From Argyresthia goedartella (lineage: Eukaryota; Arthropoda; Insecta; Lepidoptera; Argyresthiidae), in the NCBI GenBank assembly GCA_949825045.1, contig OX463807.1, positions 11,371,501 to 11,435,500 of the forward strand: a DNA stretch of 64,000 bases. Direction: 5' to 3'. The stretch's first letter is position 1. Each line of letters begins with the position of its first letter. The notes under the pieces are model-generated. The model was not told where the DNA came from. It saw nothing but the letters and a program-made list of their open reading frames with translations, and ran no database searches. A program made the position numbers and the translations under genes. This document shows positions 32,022-42,629 of the stretch, piece after piece.

Positions 32022-33556
32022 CTATTCCCATGGACATCTGTCCTCTAAGTAATCAGATATCCTATAGTAACCTTTTTTATACAATTTCTGTTTTATTATT
32101 ATTTTAAACTTGTCTAAAGGTAAGTTTTTAATATCAGTAGGGACCTTATTGTAACAGCGTATACAATTGCCTTTAAAAGAATTACTAATTTTATGTAGTC
32201 GGCTTACATAAGCAACCAACTTGTCTTTATTTCTAGTATTAAAATTGTGTATATCACTGTACTTCTGAAAATTAGTTATATTTCTTTTTACATACACAAG
32301 ACTGTCATAGATATATTGAGACACAAATGTCAGAATATTGATTTCTTTAAACTTTTCCCTCAGTGACACTCTAGGCCCTAATCTATAAATTGCACGAACA
32401 GCCCGTTTCTGCAGAATAAATATACTATTAGCATTCGCAGCGTGACCCCACAATAAAATACCATAGGTCATTAGACTATGAAAGTAACTAAAGTAGACTA
32501 GTCTAGCGGTGTCTACGTCGGTAAGAGCTCTAATTTTTTTAACTGCGAACGCTGCCGAACTCAGTCTGTTCGACAATTTATTTATATGAGGATCCCATTG
32601 TAGTTTGGCGTCTACAGTAATGCCCAAAAAGACAGTCGACTGCACAAGGTCCAATCTCTGTCCTTTTATAAATATGTCTGTAGTTACCGGGTTCACATTG
32701 GGTAACACGAATTTAATACATTTAGTTTTCTTTTCATTAAGTAATAAATTGTTAACAGTAAACCAGTTCACTATACTAGAGATAGCATTGTTTACCTCGT
32801 CATAATTTGATTGCTGTCTTTTAACTTTAAATATCAAAGAAGTATCATCGGCAAACAATACTAACCCATGTTTTGCTTTAACAAGGTAAGGTAAATCATT
32901 AATATATACTAAAAACAAGAAAGGACCAAGAATTGAACCTTGCGGTACGCCCATACTTATTGAAGACCCAGGTAATCTTTTCCCATTAACATTGACCATC
33001 TGAACCCTATCTGTTAGATATGACTCCAGAAGGCCAAGTGCCTGATCTTTTACACCATAATGGCGTAACTTCCTGACAAGAGTGTCATGATGGACGCAAT
33101 CAAAAGCCTTGGATAGATCGCAGAAGACACCTATTGCATCCATTGCGTCTTCACAGGCATCAAAAATATTGTCGATTAGTTCAACACCAGCATCGGCTGT
33201 TGAACGACCCTTTGTGAAACAAAACTGAGCAATATGAATTAAATTATTGAGATAAAAATGACTTTGCAATTGATTAAGTATGAGTTTTTCAAATATTTTG
33301 CTAAGCGTTGGTAGTATCGATGTGGGTCTAAAATTGGTGGGGTCTGATGTACTACCAGCTTTGAATAAAGGTATAACTTTACTTAGTTTCATCAAGTCAG
33401 GAAACACACCATTATCAATACATTGATTAAATATACAACAAAGGTGAGGTGCAATACAATCTACAATGGAACTAATAATTTTTACTGATAGACCATGGGC
33501 GTCAGCTGTTTTTTTCATTTCCAGGGATTTAAACGCTTTTACAATGTCTTCATTAT
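32022..33556 (-). pseudogene. LINE ORF2, reverse transcriptase part
   Basis: About 500 codons hold all main RT motifs: LMKLSKVIPLFKAGS, NFRPTSILPTLSKIFEKLIL, FTKGRSTADAG, GVFCDLSKAFDCVHHDTLV, SMGVPQGSILGPFLFLVYIN, LVLFADDTSLIF (FADD box) and VFLGITVDAKLQWDPHIN, ending in a C-terminal region without RNase H. It ends at TAA 32022. It is separated from the preceding part by a shift near 33540-33560. Confidence 0.9.
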
Positions 33557-34176
33557 TTACGTGCCTAAATTTAAATCTGTTTTACATTCCTCAAAGTTTT
33601 GTTTAAGTATAGATTCAGCAGCAGCGGGAGATGAATTCAAAGACTTGGTTGTTGAAACTGGAATGTCCGTAAAGAAATTTTCGAAAGCTTTTGCTACTTC
33701 TAGGTCTGTACTTAGCAATTGATTATCTATCTTAAGCTTGAAGTTATTATGTGTAGCTTTGGCCTTTCCAGTCTCTCTGTTTATAATTTGCCAAGTCGTT
33801 TTCATTACATTGCTACTAGATTCAATTTTGTTTTTAATGAAATTAGATTTAGCTACGGCACAAACGCGTTTAAACATTTTTGAATAACTACGAACATAAT
33901 CTAGAAAGGCCGTATTTTTGTTATATGATTTCTCTTCATAGAGTTCATATAATCTTCGTCTGCTCCTATGAATTCCAACTGTCGCCCAATCACTAAACAA
34001 AGCTTTGTTATTAACTTTTATAGTTTTTGATTTAAATACCGTATCATATTCATTTTTGACAAGGTTAAATACTGAGTTGTACAACAAATTTGGATCGTCA
34101 CTGTATGGTATTTCCCATAGTTTATTTAAAATATTATTCCTGTAGTGTTCAAGCCGAGTGTCACTAACATGTAATA
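33557..34176 (-). pseudogene. LINE ORF2, linker between endonuclease and RT
   Basis: The frame contains NKLWEIPYSDDPNLLYNSVF and the helical AVAKSNFIKNKIESSSNVMK and TTWQIINRETGKAKATHNNF, typical of the linker between endonuclease and RT. Single-base shifts near 34176 and 33550 separate it from its neighbours. Confidence 0.8.
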
Positions 34177-34860
34177 TCCTCTTTTTGGTCCTTTTTTATT
34201 TTAATATTGAATATACCTATCTGACCAGAGTGATCAGAGGTTAATTTATTGATGACCGATTTGAAAATGGGCGTAATGTTAGTAAATATATTGTCAATGC
34301 AGGTAGCAGATGTTGCAGTAACTCTAGTAGGCTCCAAAAACAGATAGTTCATGTTGTGACATAAAAATAAAGATTTTAATCTAGTACAAATATTATTATC
34401 CTCTAACAGATTAACATTAAAATCACCACAAATTATAAAAAAAATGTTTTTCTCGCTGATTTTAATCAACACTTCATGCATTTTCTTTTCGAATAAATCA
34501 AAGGATGAATCTGGTGGTCTGTATACGCTCATTACAATAAGATGTTCAAGTTCAATACAGGCTATTTCCATGGTACGCTCAACAGACAGGCTCACTATGT
34601 CAACTCGTTCCTTATATTTAAAACTATTATTATTTACAAGTATTAAGGAGCCACCGCGATCAGCTGTTTTTCTGTTGAACGAACTGGCAATGTGGTGGTT
34701 ATTAAAGTTGAACATGAACTGATAACTCTTTAAAAAGTGCTCTGTTATACATAAAATATCAATATTATTACAGTTCATGAATAACTCAATTTCCAGTTCT
34801 TTACTTAACATGCCCTGTTTTGATGAACCACGTTTAAAATATTCTTACTTTTACATTTTT
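34164..34860 (-). pseudogene. LINE ORF2, AP-type endonuclease
   Basis: The translation has the endonuclease motifs IDILCITEHFLKSYQF (catalytic Glu), SLILVNN, VMSVYRPPDSSF, FFIICGDFNVNLLE (GDFN) and a C-terminal LTSDHSGQIGIF (SDH). Upstream, another frame carries the usual opening around ILNVVHQN near 34830, so a shift lies at about 34825. Confidence 0.88.
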
Positions 34861-34953
34861 CATTACTAGTAACTTGATTTAATGGGCAAGATGAAGGTAT
34901 ATTTATACAAATATTAATATTACTGCCAGAGTTACTCTCTGTTGTCCTATGGG

Positions 34954-36543
34954 TTAATTTAAAGAGCTTGGAACAGATTCCAAGGAGTACATGTCATTAT
35001 TATTACACTGCTCAATAGAAGCAGGTGTTTCATTAGCCAAAAACTTGACTGAGTTCAAAATAAAATAAGATAGTGACTGTGCTATCTGTTTTGTATAAAA
35101 CCTAGATAGGTAATACCTATCCTTAGTCAAATAAAAATATTTTCCAATACAAATATTGGTGTCTATGAAATGAAATTTTTCAGTATGACGACATGTCAAT
35201 GTGTGTATAAATGTATTATAATCATGTCTTATATGATTTTCATGTTGTGACAAAGATTGGCTGAAGGGAAACGCAAACAAGATTATTCTATCTACATTTT
35301 TTAAAGAATTTAATTTGGAAAAGTATTTAGTAATTAGTTTTTTAGATACATTTTCCCTTCTACCAATTAAAATAATTAGGGTGGTTGGTTCTAAAAACTG
35401 CGATGACAACATTTTGTTTAATATTTGTGAATATGTGGCGCCAGGCATACAGTTATTTAATATTGCCTGGCCCACGCGCTGACTAAGTTGTAAACCCATA
35501 TTTTTTCCAAGTTCATCGCTGTACATTATATACCTATCCTTTGTCCGAGAGAAGGAGGCGTTATTGATAACACTATTAGTACTCAAGTCGACTGACGGCG
35601 GCGCCTGGGTCAGTATCAGCTGTTCGGCCGGCTGCTCGGCGGGACACACGGTCGGCACGGAACAGTCCGCTGGAGCTTGTTTACAATCACAGATGTGATT
35701 ATCGGTCAAAGATATGAAAGTGTCACAATTATACTTACACGTCTCCAACAAACTATTCATAGCCGACACATGTTCCTTAATTTCGTATTGTGCTGACTCA
35801 TATTTACGTGTAATACTTTGTAATGATGAGTTTAAAATATGCATATCTGACTGGAGTCGCCGTGTGTCACATTCGTACTTTTCTGTAGTTTTTTCCAAAC
35901 ATAATCTACAATCATCGATTTCGTTAATTAATTCGACACGTTCCTTGCTACAGTTTACATTTTTACAAAATATTTTATTTCTATTAGCTAGTTTTTGTGT
36001 TTTTTTTATATAATTATTCAATTTAACATATTTCTTTAATTTATTTTTACTACAGCTCATAGTGGTTACTGATTGCGATCTATTAGGACTATCACACGTG
36101 AAATCACAAGCTGTTAGTTCAATAGTTGGTATGCCAGTTTGGCTCATGACCTCATTATATAAGGCCCTGGTTGTAGCACTGTCTCGCTGTTCCTCCCGCT
36201 TGCTGAAAACTTGAAGCTCGTGGTGTGCCTCTGCAAGCTGTTGTTCAAGTGATTTTATGTGTTGCAATGCTATGTGGTGGACATCATCACACTTGTAAAA
36301 TGAGTCGACTTGGTGTTGTAGTTCATCTCTCTGGGCACTGAGATCCTGGCATTGGATGTCCAACTCACTGAGCTCTTCTTTTAGCGCCGAATTTTTCTTA
36401 ATTTGCTTTTCTATCTCCTCTTCACACTCATCTCGCTCTCGTAGAAGTATTTCACAAAGCTCTTGGCTCTTCTTGAGCTCCAGCAAGGTCGCTTTCAGCT
36501 TCAACTCCACATCGCGTGTGCTCATCTTGCTTTGGGTCAGCAT
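34954..36543 (-). CDS. LINE ORF1: coiled coil plus SGNH-like esterase domain
   Basis: The 529-codon frame is intact. Residues 1-115 are strongly heptad-like (LLERDECEEEIEKQIKKN and following). Residues 180-270 hold Cys-rich and further helical segments, and the C-terminal 200 residues resemble an esterase-like ORF1 domain (RYIMYSDELGKNMGLQLSQR, LIILIGRRENVSKK, FHFIDTN). The usual GDS is replaced by YSD and the last block is poorly conserved, so the esterase call is tentative. Such ORF1 proteins bind the LINE RNA or membranes. The start could be M1 or M7 (36525). Confidence 0.75.
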   Translation of the reverse strand: MLTQSKMSTRDVELKLKATLLELKKSQELCEILLRERDECEEEIEKQIKKNSALKEELSELDIQCQDLSAQRDELQHQVDSFYKCDDVHHIALQHIKSLEQQLAEAHHELQVFSKREEQRDSATTRALYNEVMSQTGIPTIELTACDFTCDSPNRSQSVTTMSCSKNKLKKYVKLNNYIKKTQKLANRNKIFCKNVNCSKERVELINEIDDCRLCLEKTTEKYECDTRRLQSDMHILNSSLQSITRKYESAQYEIKEHVSAMNSLLETCKYNCDTFISLTDNHICDCKQAPADCSVPTVCPAEQPAEQLILTQAPPSVDLSTNSVINNASFSRTKDRYIMYSDELGKNMGLQLSQRVGQAILNNCMPGATYSQILNKMLSSQFLEPTTLIILIGRRENVSKKLITKYFSKLNSLKNVDRIILFAFPFSQSLSQHENHIRHDYNTFIHTLTCRHTEKFHFIDTNICIGKYFYLTKDRYYLSRFYTKQIAQSLSYFILNSVKFLANETPASIEQCNNNDMYSLESVPSSLN

Positions 36544-37055
36544 TGCACCCTTTTTCGCCTGAAAAAAAACCGCGAATAGGTGTCAGTGTATGACCGGGTG
36601 GAATACTAGCGAACACTAGGGAGTTTGTTGCACAATGAAGGTGTTAAGTGTGTGTTTTTGTTGAATGTGGCAGAATGTTGCGTCTTCAACTTTGCTTCCG
36701 CTTTTGCCAAGTAAAGAGAGACAAAACGGTACCTGAGTGAGTGTATGGCAAGTGTTTCACTTATATGAAGGTTTGTTTAGTTTGTTACGGGTGTGAAAGG
36801 TGAGATTATTGATATAAATACAGAAATAAAACGATACTTCCCCCGTTTACGTCGTTGCTATTTGAACTGATTTTGACAGTTCAATCGGCCGGTACAATCG
36901 GTCTTGTTTTTTCCAAAGCTTGTATGTTTGCACAGCTGTTTCTTATCTACACATTATTTAATCACTAATTACTACTTAAATTAAGTTTACTCGTGCAGAA
37001 AAGCAATTTTGACTAATTTAATTGAAATAAAAACTACAGAGCTGTTTACATCGTC

Positions 37056-37830
37056 AGCTATTCGGCTGGGTATGCGATGATACCAGCATAACTCGTCCGA
37101 CCCTGGATGCAACCTTGATCTGGGTTGGTATCTTGAACGGCTCCTATATCTGCCAGGCTCCTATATCTTCTACCGTGGTCGTTGGCTTGGACTCTGAGTG
37201 CTGCGACCTCCAAAATTAACTTGCTGACTTGAGCTAACAGTTCCGTCATCAGTAGTGGTTGCCCGCCCGCTGGATATCTCGCAAAACTCTGACCTGTTGT
37301 TGCTCTCCATAATCTTGTCGGCGATACCAGCAAGATTGTCCAAACTCTAGTCCTGGCTAACTGTGAGGACGGCTCGTACGTGAGTTGGAAGTCTTGACGT
37401 CCACAAATTGATTAAGGTCAGCGACGCTGGTGTTCTTTACGAGCTCCCTGATACGGCGTAGTAAGTAAATCTCGCTGACCAGTTTCTGGATTTGCCGCTC
37501 TTTTGATTCTTCATAAACTGCCAAAAATCGCTTCTAGGGCGCCGTACTTGTCGATCTCTGGAGGTGCGACGAGAATGTCCGAAATTTGTCGGATTGCCTC
37601 CTTTTTGAGATTCGAGACAACCAGGCTGTACTTGCTCCATTCTCCTTGTTTCTGAGGCGCCATGACTGTTTGAAATTGCGCGAACCAGATTCTGGGCGTC
37701 TCTGTCCAACCTCGGGAATCTTCGATGCGACGGTGATGGAAGCCAGCTCGCCATTTGCTGAAGTTGTTGTTCCGCATGCTGTGGCTTTGCATCCTGTGTT
37801 GCTGCAGTTGTTGTCCAAAGTCATCTTAGC
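37056..37830 (-). pseudogene. Ty3-type Gag, right part of the relic split by the LINE
   Basis: The frames read FAQFQTVMAPQKQGEWSKYS and SNLKKEAIRQISDILVAPPE, then LVSEIYLLRRIRE-like and LCWYHRIPSRIA, with two or three shifts. CWYH is the start of a zinc knuckle whose end lies at 31740. Gag of this type, without a major-homology region that I could assign, is common in insect Ty3 elements. Confidence 0.75.
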
Positions 37831-37880
37831 TTCGGTATTTTAACTCCGTGGTAAGCTATTTCAGAAGTGTGTTTTTCAGT

Positions 37881-38107
37881 CGGGGTCACCAATGTCGTGA
37901 ATGACTAGTCACCTAAACCTAGCAGTAGGTATATGGAAGGTGGAACAGAAAGACAAGTGTAGTCGATACGTAATAATATTGCTTTATTTCAGAGTCTTAT
38001 TTATATATATAAACGGGGTTGCTTACTCAGCTAATGCATTGACCTTGCTAAAATGTAGGCTGCTTATGTAGGTCTGTCTGGCCTGATTTACTTTGGACAG
38101 GCGCCTA
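37881..38107 (-). repeat. Probable 5' LTR and primer site of the Ty3 relic
   Basis: On the minus strand TTGGTGACCCCGACTG (37877-37892) is a typical primer-binding site and directly follows a sequence ending CACGACA (37893). The LTR would run to about 38107 (plus-strand end GCGCCTACA). No second LTR remains, so its outer end is a guess. Confidence 0.5.
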
Positions 38108-40440
38108 CAAATCCAATTCTAAAATCTCAATATCAATCAAAATAAATAAGAATATGATTCATTCAGGTAAGCCGATGAATTCCGCAAACACAGGTGGAAT
38201 ATTAAAAACATGTCATCTCATTTCCGCTGGATGCCGCCGATCTAAAGACGACAAATTATTTTTTTATCCTTTATGACTTGAAAGGCATAATTTTCCAGTT
38301 CATTTCCCAAAAAAGTTATTAAATGCTAATAAATACATTGAAAAATACATGTTCCTTTTCATTCTTCCAGAAACTTCGTACATCCCAATGAAATACTTAT
38401 AATTAAACCATAGTAAGTTATACTATTTAAAAGGGAATTTTAAAGTATGTGACATGAAAGAATATTGGTATCTGAAACAGGTAAAATCTTTCATCTCTCT
38501 AAAAAGATCTCAATACATATATATTGTATCTCGCAGGAAAAACATCAACAATAATTTACACTAGCCTCATAGCACTTGGTAGCTACAGCATCTCTGCCCA
38601 GTTACGCTTGACCTATCAAGCTGTCTCTTCACACCGCCAAATCTAAGCAAAACTAGATAAATTACAGGATTTTCCGTACGAAATTTCGCAGGGGCAATTG
38701 GACGGGCGGATTTTTTTATAATATGTTTATATCCTAGCGTTAGATTAATATTCAAACAGGAAAGTTGCTTGGTAGAGTCAGCTACGAATAGTATCTCAAT
38801 TAGAAACTTCAAGTAACGGGTAGTCATTCACCATTGTGTGAATTTATTTAAAATATATTATTTTTTTATCGATGGACTTGGACGGGCTGATGGACGAGCA
38901 AAACCCCTATAGTTACGCTTGTTAGAAGCCATTGAATGGAATGCTCGCTAATATTATCTGTAACGAAACTGTAATTTTTCATTTAAATTCTTGGTCAATA
39001 CCCTACCCGCACGCCTACAGTCACTTGTTAATCTCACTATGAATTTTGTATTTCTTTTTACCCTATGAACTACAGCACACAAAGCCTTACGTCCTTTGAA
39101 GTACCATTTGCCGACCTTCTTTCACGTCACGTCCGAACAAAAAAACATCTAACAATATAATTTTATCTGACAGTCTCCATGTGAGATGGGCCATTATGGT
39201 AATGCTCGCCATAAGAGGTATAACTTAGCTATACTCGTAAGTAACTTCACAGTCTACACTAGACTTAAAGTCTCTAGCGACTGCAATACTAAGGCAGATT
39301 ATCTAGAACCGCCGCCTCAACTTTATATGAACTTATACTGAAGACTCAAGTTTCATGATCCGACGTTTCCCTGAAGAAAAGGCATTAGGGAAATATGAAG
39401 CGATCGCTTTCGTGAGATTCAGTTATCTACTATTGTAGTCGTCTGCTCATAGTTCTTTAGTAACATTCGGGTCTCCAATCGAGTTTCTACTCCAGATAAC
39501 TTTCAGTTATCATATTATCCTAGTTTGCATCTTAATGAAATCATCATAATGTTGCTGAAATCCATTAAGACATTTACAATAACGGTCGCATTATTTTTAT
39601 TATATTCTTACTCTTATTCGTGAGTATGACAGAAATTGCTTTCATTAGGCAGCATTAGACGGCCGTGTGACATTTTGGAATAATTCGGCATAAATCGAAA
39701 TTAGTAAAACTTAGCGGGACACAAATATTTGTGTTGAAATTATAAACATATAGGTATTGAACTATCAAAAATAAAAATATATAAGTTTAGAATATAGGGT
39801 GTTATTTTGTGAAGTTACCGGGAGTGCTTATTTACACGAAATTTAGCTGAGATTAATTTTTCGTGTGCGCCGTTGCGCTTATATCAGAACAAATTGAACA
39901 CGGCAATTTGAGAACAAAAATTACGCAACGGAAAAATCATACATTTTTTTTGTCACAAGCGATACATAAACTATCGTCTCTGAGTTGGGCGTAATTTACA
40001 AAACATCAGCCGGTCTAAGTTCAATATATATAAAGTCGGAAGTCAGGATATGTTTATAATGTTTGAAAGGTCTATTTCTATTTTATTTTATATTCTATAG
40101 ATAACTAACAAATTTCATAATGCAGAACGTTCATATTTGATATACCTACCTACATAATGTAATGCATACGCTTACAATGTATAGATTCAAAATATGTAAA
40201 ATCAAAACACATAATACTTAGGAGGCATAATAGTCAAAATCCAGAAAGTATGAAAATAATAAATACATTTAAAATTATAATGTTTATATTATTTTATTGG
40301 TCTAATCTGATTGCTTTTACAGTGAAAATAGTTTTGAACGATATTGAAGAGCCCTTTAAAGTAAGGGTACATCTCTTTTATACCTAATTAGACGACATTC
40401 TGATAGAAGTCTTAAGTTTACTTCGAGAGAGAGAAAATAA
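38108..40440. other. AT-rich intron, no recognised gene
   Basis: I see no coding segments, tandem repeats or recognised elements. The short open frames are not supported. Confidence 0.5.
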
Positions 40441-40524
40441 CCTATGTTAAAAGCTATTATTTAACTTGCAATGTATGTTGTATGTATATGTATATATTGT
40501 ACGTTGGTCAAATCTTTCGGGTTG

Positions 40525-40860
40525 CCGCTTCACGATTGAGCTGCAATTTTGCATGCATATATGAATCGGATGACAATACAATATTTTGATAACATGGAGC
40601 TGATCTGATGATGAAGCCGGAAGGAGGCCATGGGAAATCTGTTCCAAAACGACGCAACCCTATCGAATTTGGGCACGTTTGATCCGTCTTGACATGTCCT
40701 TTGGTACTATGCTACATTTTAACAGCATGGAGCTCCATGTCATGAAAATCAACTGATCTGATGATGGAGCCAGAAGGTGGCTATGGGAACTCTGTAACAA
40801 AACGACCCAACCCTATCGAGTTTGAGCTCATTTGATTATTCTTAACAAGTAGGTACTCTG
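40525..40860. repeat. Duplicated segment of a dispersed repeat
   Basis: Two diverged copies, each with GATCTGATGATG(A/G)AGCC, GAAGG(A/T)GGC(C/T)ATGGGAA and CCCTATCGA(A/G)TTTG, lie about 150 bp apart. I recognise this motif as common in Lepidoptera. Confidence 0.55.
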
Positions 40861-41089
40861 GCTCTAGATTTGTTTTTTTTTTTATTTGAGCAATTTAAAA
40901 AGCATCTTTGTCGAAAAAGGGATATTACTAAATTCAAGATTACTTAAATGACAGGACTGTATGGGGTTAATCTAGCTCAACACAGGCCCCGCTGTTAATA
41001 ATTTTGTAATAATGTATTCCTGCTTATTAATTATAATAATTAAATTTTTCATATTTTTAATAGTTAAGCACAACCTATTTTTAAAAGAG

Positions 41090-41228
41090 ATCTTAAAATC
41101 AATCTGTGGGAGTTTCTACGCCCTTCTTCTCCCACAGTGGTCCAATGTAGAGAAGCGGCAAAAAATTACGTTTGCTAAGTATATGTTAATATCTACAGTA
41201 ATAAAGTACTTTGACTTTGACTTTGTTG
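41090..41228 (+). mobile_element. LINE or SINE 3' tail fragment
   Basis: CTTCTCCCACAGTGGTCCAA is followed by an AT-rich stretch and AATAAAGTACTTTGAC with TTTGAC repeats, a typical poly-repeat tail. The reverse-oriented relative is at 13616-13760. Positions 41229-41939 hold nothing recognised. Confidence 0.5.
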
Positions 41229-41939
41229 TGGTGGCACGGAATACCAATTTTATTAATTATCACATGATTTCATTATGTGATATACCTAATAATTTCTCTT
41301 CATAGCTCGTTGCATAGCATGTTGAACAGTAGTTTATTTTTTGTCGTTAGGGCCTAAGGCTCGGTCTTAAACAGATATAAGTAGGTGACATATGAATAAA
41401 TTATATTCATCATTCATTACAAAACATAATTTTGCAATTTTTCTGACATTTTATGTATTATAGTTTGTAATGCCTGCCTACCTAATTTTATATGTGTGTT
41501 TATTATGGTTTCATTTCTTCATATTTATTTTTAAAATATAAAGATACAGACAGTTAAAAGAAATGTTATAAGCATAAAGAAAGATTTCTTCCAGTGAACC
41601 TAGGCAAGATAGTTTATAAAACAGGATCGTCCAAGGAACAATAAAACTCTATACAAATGTACATACAAAAATTACTTTCAAAATATAAATAAAATAACCC
41701 TTATAAATAAAATATATACCTCAACTATATAAAATACAATAGATAGAATGCACATACATATATAAACTATAATACATCATACCTTTACCCACATGGATAT
41801 GGTACCTATTACGGAAGAGAAAGGAAAAGCACTTTCAGTCTTTTCTTAAGACGATGCGGGACGCACTGCCTTTACCGTAGGTTATTTGTTTGCAGCACGT
41901 TTGTTTGCTATAGCAGCATGGAAGAGGCCGTAAAAAAAT

Positions 41940-42142
41940 GTGTTAAAGTAAGTACGCCCGTCCCAGTCGTGTTAAAGTAAGTACGCCCGTCCCAGTCGTG
42001 TTAAAGTAAGTACGCCCGTCCCAGTCGTGTTAAAGTAAGTACGCCCGTCCCAGTCGTGTTAAAGTAAGTACGCCCGTCCCAGTCGTGTTAAAGTAAGTAC
42101 GCCCGTCCCAGTCGTGTTAAAGTAAGTACGCCCGTCCCAGTC
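41940..42142. repeat. Minisatellite, 7 identical 29-bp units
   Basis: The unit starts GTGTTAAAGTAAGTACGCCC and ends GTCCCAGTC. Seven units fill 203 bp with no visible mismatch. Each unit contains GTAAGTACG, a strong splice-donor-like sequence on the + strand. Confidence 0.97.
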
Positions 42143-42629
42143 GTGTTTTTTTTATCAAGAACCTTACAGAGCAGTTTTTATTGTCGCAACACATCAATAT
42201 CTTATATGCGTTGGAGCAATTGAATGCACACAATTATGTGTGCGTGCATTTTCTAGGGAGTTCTCGCACACAAACTACGGCAATACCGTGATTTTATGTA
42301 CGAAGAATGTACGCGACTGTTCAAGTAGTATCATGCTGCGGGTGCTTTGAGAAGGTTGTGAATTCTGTTTTTCGTGCCAAGTTAATTGTGTCGCAATAAA
42401 TGGATAGTGGTAAGTATTTTTAATGTTAGTTGCTAATCAAATACTGTTCATGTATAAATATTTTTTGAGCCTAGCACTCAAAAACATATTTCTAAGTCGC
42501 TTATTACAATGTGTGAAATCAGTTATCATGTTTTTTTTTTTCTGGAAAAAACAAGTAAACGCATCAATTAGCTTCTGGAAGATGTCTCAACGCCAGGATC
42601 CAGAGACAATGACGACCCATACGGGCTAA
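42143..42629. other. Sequence between minisatellite and LINE
   Basis: No gene is recognised. ATGGATAGTGGTAAGTATT at 42399 looks like a short leader exon with a donor, but there is nothing to connect it to. Confidence 0.3.

Larger units (their letters stand above)
31771..37055 (-). mobile_element. Near full-length two-ORF LINE (CR1/jockey-like) inside Ty3 gag
   Basis: The element is about 5.3 kb on the minus strand. ORF1 is followed by ORF2 with endonuclease and reverse transcriptase. The 3' end shows TTTGAT repeats near 31785-31803, as in many lepidopteran LINEs. Both sides abut the same Ty3 Gag zinc knuckle, with AGCT at both junctions (31767-31770 and 37056-37059). The 5' boundary is inferred from this interruption. 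Confidence 0.85.

Noticed and set aside
41940..42142. CRISPR-like array
   Set aside because: The repeats are directly adjacent, with no unique spacers, and the host is an insect. It is a minisatellite.
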